NCBI GenBank assembly: GCA_031216445.1
Contig: CM062206.1
Location: 26,618,501-26,682,500 of the forward strand
DNA from: Lateolabrax maculatus
Lineage: Eukaryota; Chordata; Actinopteri; Acropomatiformes; Lateolabracidae
Reading direction: 5' to 3'
DNA: 64,000 nt
The notes under the pieces are model-generated. The model was not told the origin of the DNA. It did not search any database and worked only from the letters and a program-made list of their open reading frames with translations. This document shows positions 18,249 through 30,212 of the stretch, in pieces; the first letter of the stretch is position 1; each line of letters begins with the position of its first letter. A program made the position numbers and the translations under genes.

Positions 18249-21080
18249 CTACACAGAGAGACACACACTTCATCCAGAATGTGCAGAAAATACTCTCTGT
18301 AGCACAATGTAGCATAAGAGCTGAAAGAAGTCAGACTTTCATATGTAAGTGTACATACCTGTTCAGCACAAAAACTGAAGCAAATAAGCGGCTAGGAATG
18401 AACATTGAGCTTGAGCAGCTAAATAGGTACTTTTATTTACTTTCAGCATTATGTATTATTTAGTTTTAGACGACTTAACTGATTAATGATGGTGTTAACT
18501 AGCTAGCTTGCTAATCGCTGCACTGATTCTGAGGGAAATTCTGGCATTTTGAAGTGAGGAACAACAATCAGCCCTATTACTGATGATATCATGAAATACG
18601 TTTGTTGTGAGCCAACTAGTTAATGTTAGTTTTGTTTTGTTTTCTTTGGCTTTTCTGCAGACATGGAAATCAATAGCATTGAGGCATGGTAAAATCTGTT
18701 TATATGAGCACTGTGTGACGCAACTGACTTCCGCTTACGCAGAAGACGTCAGCTGAGCGGACGGTCCTTCAATGTGACCTAGGACATAACTGCGTAAACA
18801 CTGTTGAAAGAATGTGGCCAAATGCGGCCCAGACCACCTCTAAATGCGGTCTTTCGGCATAAATTAGACCTTGTTATGTTTCCTGCCAATGCCAACCACC
18901 TCCGAAACGTATCTTCCTCCAACCACTTGTATCTCCCCATGTTGGCTCTTCCCTAATTTGCTAGCACAAAACGATGACGCACAGCCAGACGTAGCTAGAA
19001 AAAGTGGCGTAAATTTAAATTAAAACTTTATTAATCTTGGAGTCTCTCATTGACTAATACTAAGTTAATCAAACAAATACACACAACTGGACATTTTACG
19101 ACACGGCAAGAATGAATATTTCAGAACATACCGTATAAAGCTTTTCAGCCAGATGTAGCTGATGTATAAAGCTACAGAATGTATAGTTTATACATAAATC
19201 TCATAAACTTTAACATAGTTAAAAAGGTATGTTGATGATGTTAACAATATATTTTAATGTTGCTGGAACATCCAGGGAAATTTCATTTTGGAACTATTTT
19301 AACCACTACAAGACGTCTTGGGGAAACATTCAATCAATGGTCATCTAATGTTGCAACATTTGCTGGCAGAAAGTACCAGCAAACAGATAATTTTAATGAT
19401 TTCACAGTCTCTTAAATTCTGTGTATTGTAAATTATTTTTTAATGTTTGAAATGTTAAGTATTTGTTATTTAAAGTTGAATTACTGAAGAAGCAGATTAG
19501 AATAGAACATTACTGTACTCAAGCTCCTGTGATAGTTAGTATCACATCCTGTTGTAATATTTGACTTTCATATACCAATATGAATACTAATCCATCTATT
19601 CATCCATTTAATTAACTGAGGTAGTCAAGCACTAATATGAATAGGGCTGTCACTTTTTATTTGAAATTCAAATATTCATTTGAACATGGTAATATTCAAA
19701 TTGTAATGACCTTTTGAAGAAAGTTTGCATTGTGATCCAGCAGAGGGCGCTCTAAACATTCACTATCCACTTGAAACAATGCATGCCCTATGACCCATCA
19801 GTGACCCGGCTTTGTACAAGCAGCTGTCTTACTCTAACAACAACAAATCTAGTAATTCACCTTCTAGCTTGTTGTTGTGTGTAGTTTGGATCTTAACTTA
19901 CGTGTTAAAACACAAGTCACACAATACCACAAAAATTGGCCAATCGAAGCTGCGGTAGACCAGCAACTCCCATGTTCAGCAAGGTAAAATTACGGATGTG
20001 TAAATGAAGAATAAAGTGTAAAAAGGTGTAAATATTCAGGAAACTGTCAACGTATTACTATGCATATTGACAATGGAGGTGACTTACCCTCATTTCATTC
20101 ATTAAAAATAAATGTTGGAGGTGAAAATGAGTACACCGTTTTTCAGTGCCTATTGATGGCACAAGGACTTAACATTTCTTCTGTTCAAATTGGTACATTA
20201 GAATGAGTTCGTTTTTGTTTGTAGATGGTTAAGGACATCCTGAATTGGAACTCATTGAACGTTTCAGCCCACCCCAACCACTTTAACAAGCGACGTGAAG
20301 AACACATTTTAAACATGTTGCATGTCACACATAATGTTTTAAATCACATGTCATGTCAGATATTGACTGCACTTTTCTTTCTTACAGTGTGAACCTTCAG
20401 TCCTGCTTCTTGGTTGCGCCTAGCACGTGTTTCGTGATGAGACGAACAGAGGCGCAACAGAATCTAGACGGCGGCTTGATCGTGTTTTAGCTCTCATGCG
20501 GAACGATGAGCAGAAGGAAGAGAGCAAATATATTACCCACATTTTACTGGTATGTTGTCCCGTCAGAACAGGGCTTTATTTTTATGCTAGCATTCAAATG
20601 CGATGACTAGAATATGAATGATGCACTGAGCTATATATAAATTGGCTACTTAAGCATGGCGCTTTGACAGTCCATATAGAGCACATCGTTAGCTGATAAC
20701 AATGGCAATGATTAAAAAGGGAACGCGTAACCTTTAGCTTATATCAGTAACTAGCGTTACATTATGTAACCCCTTTTAGGGTGGCATATAGGAATATGAA
20801 AAACAGCACATCAGGCTATAAAAAAATATTTTCTTGCGGTCCGAAGTTCAACTTAGCTAAGTTAGCTAACTTAGCTTTGATCATTCATTACGGATGGTTT
20901 CAGACGACGTTGAGACAGATAGACAGGCGGGGAGTGAGAGGGTCAGACCGACTGCTGACCAAAACAGTAACGTTACCTCAGACTGTGCATGGACGTCTGT
21001 TATCCTTGTCTGGATTTCTTCGCACGGCTAGCTAGCAGCTAACGTCCTCAGAGGGCGAATGACACTCACTCTATAGACCA
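18249..21080. other. intergenic region upstream of abhd18
   Basis: It should hold the abhd18 promoter and at least one 5' UTR exon. CpG-containing stretches occur at about 18720-18970 and 20400-21060. One minus-strand candidate exon ends CAGTCTGAG|GTAACG near 20979. A plus-strand candidate ends TTTTACTG|GTATGT near 20550. Neither can be tied to a gene from sequence alone. A repeat-like GGGCTGTCA stretch lies at 19642. Confidence 0.5.
19640..19830. repeat. hAT-like non-autonomous fragment
   Basis: TAGGGCTGTCACTTTT followed by alternating AATTCAAATATTC-type words is typical of a short DNA-transposon repeat frequent in fish genomes. Boundaries are uncertain. Confidence 0.35.
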
Positions 21081-21089
21081 TTTGTCAAG

Positions 21090-21240
21090 CTGCTTCTTTT
21101 TCGTCTTTTTGTTTTACGGCGGTTGGCATCCAGCTTATTGGCACATTACCGCCACCCTCTGCTCTGGAGTGTGAATCAGAAAATAGATTTACAATCTAAG
21201 CCCCTTCATGATAAATAGAAATTATTATAATTAAAAAAAA
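21090..21240. repeat. dispersed fish repeat (TTTACGGCGG type)
   Basis: The words GTTTTACGGCGGTTGGCATCC and CATTACCGCCACCCTCTGC occur together in a very common teleost dispersed repeat. Recognised from memory; the ends are not defined. Confidence 0.45.
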
Positions 21241-21606
21241 TAAAATAAAACCTAGTCCTACTATACTTCCCTATCCATGTCAGCCATCCTAGCACCCTGT
21301 CCCTGCTTATCCATTATATCCTATAAAAAAACCCTGTATCCTTTAAGAAAGTTAACAGCACCCTAACCTGTGCTCTCTCACCCATGTTCAGTAATCCTTT
21401 TAATTGTGTCATTTAATGTAACTTCAAACACCACATTTTAATTACCAACACATTTTCAAAGCGCTACTTGTCTTGTTTAAGGCCATTTTGTGTCAGTGTA
21501 GAAGTTGTTTTCTAAAAATACAGCAGGTTTCTGAGTGTAACAGGTTAATACGATGAATTTCACCAAAACATTTTTTTCTCTCCTCTTGTGTCTCAATCTA
21601 CTGTCT

Positions 21607-22554
21607 ATGGAAGTCCATTGGCGCCACTCTGAAGAAAAAACTAATGATCCTTTAAGTCATAATTGATAGTATCTCATATCTCATATATATCATATCATAA
21701 TTATGACTTAGTATCTCATAATTATGAGATAGTTTCTCATTATTATGACTTAGAAAGCCAGCTTCTCGGGCGGGGGCTCAGCAGAACAGGCCAGCCATGA
21801 TGGAGAGGCAGTGAAGCAGGTGAAGTAAAGATAAGGTATGAGTTAAAGAAACTTTGCTCGGTAAAAGAGTAGTGCGATTTATCAATTCAGCAAGCATAAA
21901 CATGTGGAAACGCGATAATTTCCTCTGCTTTGACCACAGTCTCTTGATATGTTTTACACAACCACAGTGCACTGGTTGGGCTAACAGCTGAGCTGACACA
22001 CTGTTCACATGTTTGTGCTTGTTGAACAGCCGTCTTGATAAATGACTCTGTTACCTGCGGAGGTGACAGGCGTATGTCACCATACCTCCGCTACTCCTCC
22101 ACACAAACACAGACCCAGACAGGAAACGATCACACAACCACTCTTTATTGTCGGCCCCAGACACAGTAACAACCTCAGCTCTACCCCGCTGCCCGGTTCC
22201 TCCGAGCACACGTAGTCCACCAAACAAACACCACAGGAGGGCTGAAGGACCGTCTCTGTGTCCTCGGTGTGTGAGAGACCCGGAGCTCAAGCCGCTACTG
22301 TTGAACAGGAACAAGCAGAACTAGAAATACAGCGGTGCCGATCACTGTTCGATCACTGTTCCCCTGAACTACTCCGACACAGCTCTCCCCTGCAGCTGAG
22401 CACAGACCAGGCCCACTAAATCATAACAATGAGAAACTAAGTCATAATTATGAGATATCATAACAGCTGATTATGAGATATCATAATTATGAGATACTAT
22501 CTCTATTACAGGATTGTTATTTTTTTCTTCACAGTGGTGCAAATAGGCTTCCAT
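21607..22554. mobile_element. hAT-like non-autonomous transposon with long inverted termini
   Basis: The left terminus, ATGGAAGTCCATTGGCGCC, mirrors the right terminus (reverse complement begins ATGGAAGCCTATTTGCACC), and both continue into GAAGAAAAAA and ATAATTATGA-type repeats. Flanking 8-mers TACTGTCT and AACTGACT agree at 6 of 8 positions, consistent with an old 8-bp target duplication. The interior has no intact transposase. Confidence 0.7.
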
Positions 22555-22871
22555 AACTGACTGTGTGTCTTCTGCATGGATGTGGTCTTCTGGGGTTTGT
22601 GTGTGTGTGAATACATTAGGCTTGGTTCTGAGATCGCTATCCCAAGTTTTTAATGAGTTTCGCTGATGTAAATATGCTGAGTCCGCCGCCTAGCAAACTC
22701 TGTTTATCCTTGTTAATTGTAATTATTATTTTCTTTTTCATCAGGGGAACCAAGTCAATCACACACACAGCTGATCCTTTTATATTTGCATGTCACCACA
22801 GGTATGGAGATGTTTCCCTTCTAAATGTTTTTATGTCTTTTTCCTCTTTATGGGGCTACCTATAAGTTGAG

Positions 22872-23361
22872 TGTAGCAGGTGTGGTTACTGTAAAGGAAT
22901 TTTCCTTCTTGTATGTTAAACTTCCCTTTTGTAGGTTAAAGGTAACTTAAGACAGGGCTTCAAAGATCAGGTCAACTGCCTGTCTCTGTTCGCCTGTCTC
23001 ATTCTGTCAACAACCAGGCGCCAGCAGGATAAGAGAGACTGTAGAGAGACTATGCTGTTGCTAGGACAGCAATGGTTGACGTCTTTCATTGTTTGGATCT
23101 GATATCCAATAGAGTCATCACACATGACAGACTGAGTTAGGAATAACCCTATTTGGATATAGCGGAACTTATCAGTTCTGGGGAAGGTTAAATACTGAGC
23201 TTCAGGACACCATCTTCAGATTTGGGTAGCAGTACGCTGTGATTCACACGTGGTGTTTCCCTTTTCTCCTCAATTGAGCTTCAATAAATATTCCTGTGTA
23301 AGACATCCCGGACTCCTGAAACTTCTTGTTAGAGTGAACCAGCTCTAAGATTTCCATCACA
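22872..23361 (+). repeat. LTR-like segment, probable 5' LTR of an endogenous retrovirus
   Basis: Begins TGTAGCAGGTG and ends CATCACA. It contains a TATA-like GGTTAAATACTG and an AATAAA at about 23283. It is followed at once by TTGCCGTCACAAACAGG, which resembles a lysine-tRNA-type primer-binding site, and then by a splice donor ACTG|GTAAGT at 23400. No second LTR was found, so LTR identity rests on layout alone. Confidence 0.5.
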
Positions 23362-23401
23362 ATTGCCGTCACAAACAGGATTCCAATACAACAAAGACTG
23401 G

Positions 23402-26235
23402 TAAGTGCATTTCTTTATTTTGCCTTACCATGTCTGTGTTTGACGGAATCATAAAGAATCTGTGTATTTTCTGCATTTTTAATATGTAATGCCTACCTAA
23501 AAAGAGAGTTCAGGGTCTGAGGACAAATAGTCCCCCCTCTCTCAGTAGGGGCTTAAGCCAAAATTAAGAAATTTTGAAAAGAAAAAAAAAAAGCAGAAAA
23601 TGCAGAAATCAATTGAGCTAAATTTGGTGTACTTCAGAAAGACTGTGCAGGGAGGTTGCCCCACAGCACTACAAAACTAAAATGTGTTAGTTTGTAGTAG
23701 GAGGTGGATTTAGAGAGAAAAGACTGTGGCAAGGAATCCACAGCACCACAAAATGGTGGTTTTCTTCCGGGGGAATTGATGGTTGTGCCCGACACAAATA
23801 AGACCCACAGTGAGGTTAAGCCCGTGGGAAGATGTTCCGTGGTAAGCACAAAGGGGTTTATTTCGGTTAATCAAGACCTGTGGTGAGTCTGTGTCCGTCA
23901 GGAAATGAGAGGCTCTGTTTTGCTGCTGGCACAGAGGCCAAGGCGCTGAATATTATTGTGTACACAAGGTGTTTACTTTCGGGGTTGCACTATCTCAATC
24001 ACCCCTCTGAAGTAAAAGAAGTAAATAACAGTATGTAAGTAGTAGTAACAGTAAGTATGGAGACTCTGATGCTGCAGCAGTGTTTTATTGATATGCATGG
24101 GAAATATGTTAATTGCAATGTATTGCTGTATTAAGTGTTTAATGCTATAGTGTGCATGCTATAATTATGATCAATAATCAGTCCAGAGCAGAGGCTAGAA
24201 AAAAAAAAAGAGAATCCGTAGTTAATTTACGTAAAACGTGAAAAAAAAACGATAAATAAAAGTAACAGTCCAGAACAGACATTTTGAGGAGGAAGATGAA
24301 TGAGAAATAAATGACAGTTCATCAGCTGAACTGTCTTACCGTTAAACCTCAAACATGTATTTCACACAGCATAATGCCTGAGTAGGTGTAGGTGTAAGAT
24401 GTAAAACGCTGCATAAACCTGGTGGTCTTACAACCTTAGTCACTACAGGCAAGTCATGAGCTTGCTGAGCTTGGTAGGTATACCAAGTGAGAAACTATAG
24501 ATGGAGTCATGAAATGACTTAGACAATCACCAGAGTGGCAATAACAGCTGTAGAGCATAAAAATGCGGATTTTAGACTAGCGTCTGAATAGTAAACGTTA
24601 GAGATTTATTCAGCGGGAATTTGCAGTAGCAATTTTGATGCACCGCGGGCTAAATTCTTAATAATTCAGAAATCTAACTAGATCGTTTGTGGACGACAGT
24701 CTGAAGATGAAGTGTATCAAGTTTGGTGTCAATTGAGATAAAATGTGGGAGGAAGATTGGCATATGACTGGACCTATGTGCAAAGTTGTTTATTTTATGC
24801 ATAAGAGGGCAGATTTCCTCTGAATAATATAATAACAATGGGAGATCGGGGGCAGCTGTGAACTGCCTGGACCCTAAGTTACAGATGAATTAAAAATAAG
24901 ATGTAAAGAAAGGAGGTAAATCTGTCATTAACGAGCAAGCAGAGGCAATCACCGAATCACAAAGATCCCACATTACGCTATAAGCTAAGTTTTCCTTATG
25001 CATGCCTGCATGAATAGTAGATAAGAGGTAAAACGTAGACAAGAAGGATGGAATCATGTGTTTCCTTAATGCTTATTTATTGGGTACAGAATCCAGTGAC
25101 TATGCCACAGTACCAAGCTCCTCTCATACCATGTTAGATCCGTACAGAAATCATAAAACTAAGTAGTAGTGTCAGACAGGAATCAGTACTACTTCTGTGT
25201 TGCAAGCTACAAAAATAAAAGTGTCAAATTCACCTGAGTTGCAATGTTGGTTGACAGTATATTGTTCTTCCTGCAGTTGGTAAAGTTTTCATCACGGTCA
25301 GTAAAGCTGACTCCATTCAGTTAAAAAGGAAGCTAAACGTAGCGTTCCTCATTTTGCTCATTTATCATTTTTGCTGTGAATTTAATTTTGAAAAAGATGC
25401 TGAGATAATTTTGGAAAAAGCCAAAACCAGTTTTAACAGCTATGACTATGTTGTTGTCTCAGAGCTACAATGTTTTTATACAGGAGGAAGGCTGTGACAT
25501 GTGTCCACACTGTTGCAGTTAAATATTTAAGAAAAAGAGAGGCCAGACTGATAGCAAATCTCAGTTTTATTAAGCTGTTATGGTCGTTCTTAAGTTCTTC
25601 ATTGAGTTTGTATTAGCAGAGATGCTTTGTGTGCTTTGATTGTTGAATTTTAGATAATTTCTGATTGTTTATATCAAGAGATTCCTAATGAAATTATTTA
25701 AAGTAATTTTAAGTAATTAAATGTATTTTGACCGGTTACATTTAATCTGCTGTTGTCTTTGTTCACTTTGTGTCAGGGTCAAACTTTGGCTCAAACAGCA
25801 CCATCTCTGGCTGCATCTGGCGCTAATCTATATTGCTATCCAGTAACATTTTGTTGTTTTTACAGTCGGTCGCACACACTGTTAACCTTGTGATGTGGAA
25901 CTTAGACCATCTGATAACACACACACACAGGAACACACATCCCTTGCTGCTTCTTTGGGTTGTTTACATTCCATTTCAGACACAGAGCGATTGTTAGTTC
26001 TGCATGCATCAGAGAAGATTCAAACTTAATTTGAACATTTTTCATGTACTCTTAAATTAAAACTGTTGCGTCTCTTAAGAGTTTATTATGGACTTTGTTT
26101 GAAACAGTAGTGACTTTGTAACTTAATCTCTTCAACATAAATAGATTTTAGAACTGAATGTAGTTTTGCTACACATTAAGTAACATCACCTACTTCAAGA
26201 GACAAATTAAAGACATTTAACCTTTTATTGACTCT
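23402..26235. other. probable degraded interior of the endogenous retrovirus
   Basis: No long reading frame survives. The position between an LTR-like segment and an RT relic suggests a decayed leader and gag/protease region. A run of A lies near 23580 and (CA)n at 25918-25931. No individual domain can be named. Confidence 0.35.
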
Positions 26236-26240
26236 TTTCT

Positions 26241-26962
26241 AGAGCAAGGTGTTCTAACACCTGCCTCTAGCCAGAAAACCACCTACATTTATATCCTTAA
26301 AGCTAAAAAAAACCTGGAGAATGGCGCTTTGTTCAAGATCTGAAAAGCTGTTAATGCAATTGTTCCAATTTTGACTGATGTCAATTCTAATTTGGCCTCA
26401 TTACCTCGTGAGTTTAAGTTTTACATAGTGGTGCATTTGTGTTCAGTATTATTTTTCTGATTGTCAGAATTAATTCTGACTCACCTACAATATAGGCATC
26501 AGAGATAAAGAGAGACCTTGATGGCCTTGTTGACCTGGTGGAAGCATGTCGCTTTTGAGAAAGCATGTAAACAGACTCTATTCTCCTCTTTCTCGCCAAT
26601 GTTTGGCAGAAAGAAGTGACAATGCTTGCTAAGCTGTCAGCATGGTCACCTAACTGGAGTACATTTTGGATAATGGTCAGCTCCACACATGAAAGAAGAT
26701 GTGTTCCTTCTTAGGCATGACCAGTTACTGCAAGTACAGATACTCTGCAATGAACTTTGTCGCTTTGTGCTGCCACTCTGACGCTCTCACGTCAGCATCA
26801 GCTTTGGGCTTGCCAGACAATGCCTTTTGTTTACATGTACAAGAAAAAGACAGCTTCATCATGGGAATCTTGGTTCACACACATGGCTCTCATTATCGCC
26901 TGATGGCTTTCTATTTTTCTAAGCTGCCTCCTGTAATTCAGGAGATGCCAGGATACTTATGA
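26241..26962 (+). pseudogene. class I endogenous retrovirus RT/RNase H relic
   Basis: Translation near 26248-26430 gives words such as GVLTPASSQ and KAVNAIVP that match the start of a retroviral reverse transcriptase, with an in-frame stop. The frame at 26699-26962 gives SFLGMTSYCKY, ALGLPDNAFCLHV and MAFYFSKLPPV, as at the RT/RNase H junction of gamma/epsilon-like retroviruses. The two parts are in different states of decay, and the relic is not functional. Confidence 0.7.
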
Positions 26963-27270
26963 ACTATTACAGTTAAAACTATTCTAAATGGGAAATCAGC
27001 CTCATTGACACGGGTTCTTGTAAAGTTTTAATTTCATGCTGTTTTAAACATTCTGAACACTTCTGCCACCAACACAAAACAGTGACTTCAAATCCGGTAA
27101 CAGTGTGACCATTCTGTTTAATGCTGACATTTTTGTTCAAAGAGCACGCCTTTACATCCAGCTACATTAGTCACATTGATTGACTTAAGATAAGTGCAAA
27201 AGATAATTATACGACTGTGAAATGCTAGTTGATACTGTTACAGTTCAGACCAGGAAGCAGAGCTGCAGTC
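26963..27270. other. spacer between retroviral relic and L2 element
   Basis: About 300 bp of AT-rich sequence. It may be further retroviral remnant; no motif is recognised. Confidence 0.4.
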
Positions 27271-29317
27271 CTACACGCTTCTCTGCGCTTCCATTAGAAC
27301 GGTTACCCACCCAAAACCCCATAAAAAAAACCCCATAGAGACTGTGTCTATCCCCCGACCACTTCATTTAATTAATTCAAATTCAAAAAGAAGAGGAGTT
27401 ACTCGTAAAAACTTAAAACTACCGGTGTAGTGGTACAACCAAATAAGAGAATTAAATGTGATTAAACATTAGACTCTTAAACATTAGATCTCTGTCGTCT
27501 AAAGCTGTGTTAGTCAATGATTTAATATCTGACTATCATATGGATATATTTTGTCTACCTGAAACTTGGCTGTGTCAGGAAGAATATGTTAGCCTGAATG
27601 AGTCCACTCCTCCTAGTCATATTAATACTCACATTCCTCGAGGCACTGGCCGAGGAGGTGGAGTTGCAGCCATCTTCGACTCTAGCTTATTAATCAACCC
27701 TAAACCTAAACTTAGTTTTAACTCATTCGAAAGTCTTGTTCTTAGTCTATCACACCCAATGTGGAAAACTGTACAGCCAATTCTATTTGTCATAGTGTAC
27801 CGCGCTCCTGGTCTGTATTCTGAATTTTTAGCAGAATTCTCAGAGTTTTTAACAAGTTTAGTCCTCAAAACAGATAAAGTCATTATTGTAGGTGATTTTA
27901 ATGTTCACGTGGACGTAGATAACGATAGCCTTAGTTCTGCGTTTATCTCACTATTAGATTCGATTGGTTTCTGTCAGAGAGTAAACAAACCCACTCATTG
28001 TTTTAACCATACCCTCGATCTTGTTCTGTCATATGGAATAGAAATTGAAGATTTAAAAGTCTTCCCACAAAATCCTGTCTTATCAGACCATTATTTAATA
28101 ATTTTTGAATTTATATTACTGGACTACAGACCATTAGGCAGACACTCCTTCAGTAGATGCCTGTCTGATAGTGCTGTAGCTAAATTTAAAGAAGTGATTC
28201 CATCGGCATTTAATTCAATGCCATGTCTCAATGTAACGGAGGACTCCTATGCTAACTTTAGTCTCTCCCAAATTGCTCGCTGCAAACGACTCTTGATTCT
28301 ATTGCCCCTATCAAAAAGAAAATAATAAAACAAAAGAGGTTAGCTCCATGGTATAACTCCTTAACCCGCAAATTAAAAGAAACATCGCGAAAATTAGAAA
28401 GGAAATGGCGTTCCACCAAAACTAATTTAGTTTGGCAAGATAGTCTTAGAACATACAGGAAGGCCCTCCGTAATGCCAGAGGAGCCTATTACTCCTCACT
28501 AATAGAGGAACATCAGAACAACCCCAGGTTTCTTTTCAGCACTGTAGCCAGGCTGACACAGAGTCAGAGCTCTGTTGAGCCATGTATTCCCAGAGCGCTC
28601 AGTAGTAATAACTTCATGAGCTTCTTTTATGATAAAATTCTAACTATTACTATTACTATATCTTCAAGTACAGAAACCTCAGAAGCAGCTGTAGAACCAG
28701 ATTTATATTTACTGTTTTTCTCCAATTGACCTTTACCTACTAACTTCAATGATTTTTTCATCTAAACCAACAACCTGCCTCTTAGACCCCATCCCAACTA
28801 GGCTGCTTAAAGACGTTTTACCCTTAGTTAGCACTTCTTTACTAGACATGATCAATCTGTCTTTATTAACAGACTATGTACCACAGTCCTTCAAAGTATC
28901 TGTAATTAAACCTCTTCTTAAAAAGCCTACGCTTGATCCAGGGGTTTTAGTCAATTACAGACCTATATTTAACCTTCCCTTTCTCTCCAAAATCCTCATG
29001 GAAAGCGGTCGTTAATCAGTTATGTGACTTTCTAAACAGAAATAGTTTATTTGAGGATTTTCAGTCAGGATTTAGGGAATATCATAGCACCGCTGTAAGG
29101 AGTCTAGGAGTAATCTTTGATCAGGACATGTCCTTTAATACCCATGTAAAACAGACTTCAAGGACTGCCTTCTTCCACTTATGTAACATTATAAAAATCA
29201 GGCATATCCTGTCTCAAAAAGATGCAGAAAAACTAGTTCATGCATCTGTTACTTCTAGGTTGGATTATTGTAATTCTTTATTATCGGGCTGCCCTGATAA
29301 ATCTCTAAAGACTCTCC
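27271..29317 (+). mobile_element. L2-clade LINE, copy 1, internally deleted and 3' truncated
   Basis: Starts CTACACGCTTCTCTGCGC, like the second copy at 39886. The endonuclease domain (27507-28325) keeps DIFCLPETWL, GTGRGGGVAAI, VGDFNVHVDVD and LSDHYLIIFEF. The reverse-transcriptase part (28749-29015) keeps IPTRLLKDVLP and VIKPLLKKPTLDPG. Relative to copy 2, the RT catalytic core is missing between about 29093 and 29095. The element then runs through FNTHVKQTSRTAFFH and breaks off after SLKTL at about 29310, where Tc1 sequence begins. Confidence 0.88.
27507..28325 (+). pseudogene. L2 LINE endonuclease-domain frame (272 codons)
   Basis: An apurinic-endonuclease-like domain of a non-LTR retrotransposon. 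The catalytic landmarks TETWL-like PETWL, GDFN and SDH are all visible in order. The frame ends early, at SKRK, compared with the other copy. Confidence 0.85.
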
Positions 29318-29836
29318 ACACATACCGCTTAGAATTAACGCCAAAAAGTTCAATCTTCGTCTCATCAGACCAGAGAATCTTATTTCTCATAGTCTGGGAG
29401 TCCTTCATGTGTTTTTTGGCAAACTCTATGCGGGCTTTCATATGTCTTGCACTGAGGAGAGGCTTCCGTCGGGCCACTCTGCCATAAAGCCCCGACTGGT
29501 GGAGGGCTGCAGTGATAGTTGACTTTGTGGAACTTTCTCCCATCTCCCTACTGCATATCTGGAGCTCAGCCACATCTTTGGGTTCTTCTTTACCTCTCTC
29601 ACCGAGGCTCTTCTCCCACGATTGCTCAGTTTGGCTGGACGGCCAGGTCTAGGAAGAGTTCTGGTTGTCCCAAACTTCTTCCATTTAAGGATTATGGAGG
29701 CCACTGTGCTCTTACGAACCTTGAGTGCTGCAGAAATTCTTTTGTAACCTTGGCCAGATCTGTGCCTTGCCACAATTCTGTCTCTGAGCTCCTTGGGCAG
29801 TTCCTTCGACCTCATGATTCTCATTTGCTCTGACAT
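29318..29836 (-). pseudogene. Tc1 transposase, broken N-terminal half
   Basis: The paired helix-turn-helix region is readable: GQGYKRISAALKVRKSTVAS, then GRPAKLSNRG. It is followed after a frameshift by the first catalytic segment, ILWSDETKIELFG (first Asp of DD34E). The second and third catalytic residues are absent because of the truncation. Confidence 0.85.
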
Positions 29837-30212
29837 GCACTGTGAGCTGTAAGGTCTTATATAGACAGGTGTGTGCCTTTCCTAATCAAGTCCAATCAGT
29901 TTAATTAAACACAGCTGGACTCCAATGAAGGAGTAGAACCATCTCAAGGAGGATCAGAAGAAATGGACAGCATGTGAGTTAAATATGATTGTCACAGCAA
30001 AGGGTCTGAATACTTATGACCATGTGATATTTCAGTTTTTCTTTTTTAATAAATTTGCAAAAATTTCTACATTTGTTTTCTTCTGTCAAGATGGGGTGCT
30101 GAGTGTACATTAATGAGAAATAAAATTAACTTTTTTGATTTTAGCAAATGGCTGCAATGAAACAAAGAGTGAAAAATTTAAAGGGGTCTGAATACTTTCC
30201 GTACCCACTGTA
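29318..30212 (-). mobile_element. Tc1-like transposon fragment, 3' truncated
   Basis: The right end reads GGGGTCTGAATACTTTCCGT then ACCCACTG, the terminal inverted repeat of a fish Tc1, next to TA at 30211-30212. No matching left end exists: the element stops inside the transposase at KRYVWR, where it joins L2 sequence at a CTCTCCA microhomology. The transposase start MSEQMRIMRSKELPKELRD lies at 29836. Confidence 0.88.

Noticed and set aside
20781..21035. 84-codon plus-strand frame in the CpG-containing block
   Set aside because: No recognisable domain and no supporting splice structure.
28749..29015. RT-like frame as a host gene
   Set aside because: It is part of the L2 LINE, matched by the second copy at 41400-41695.
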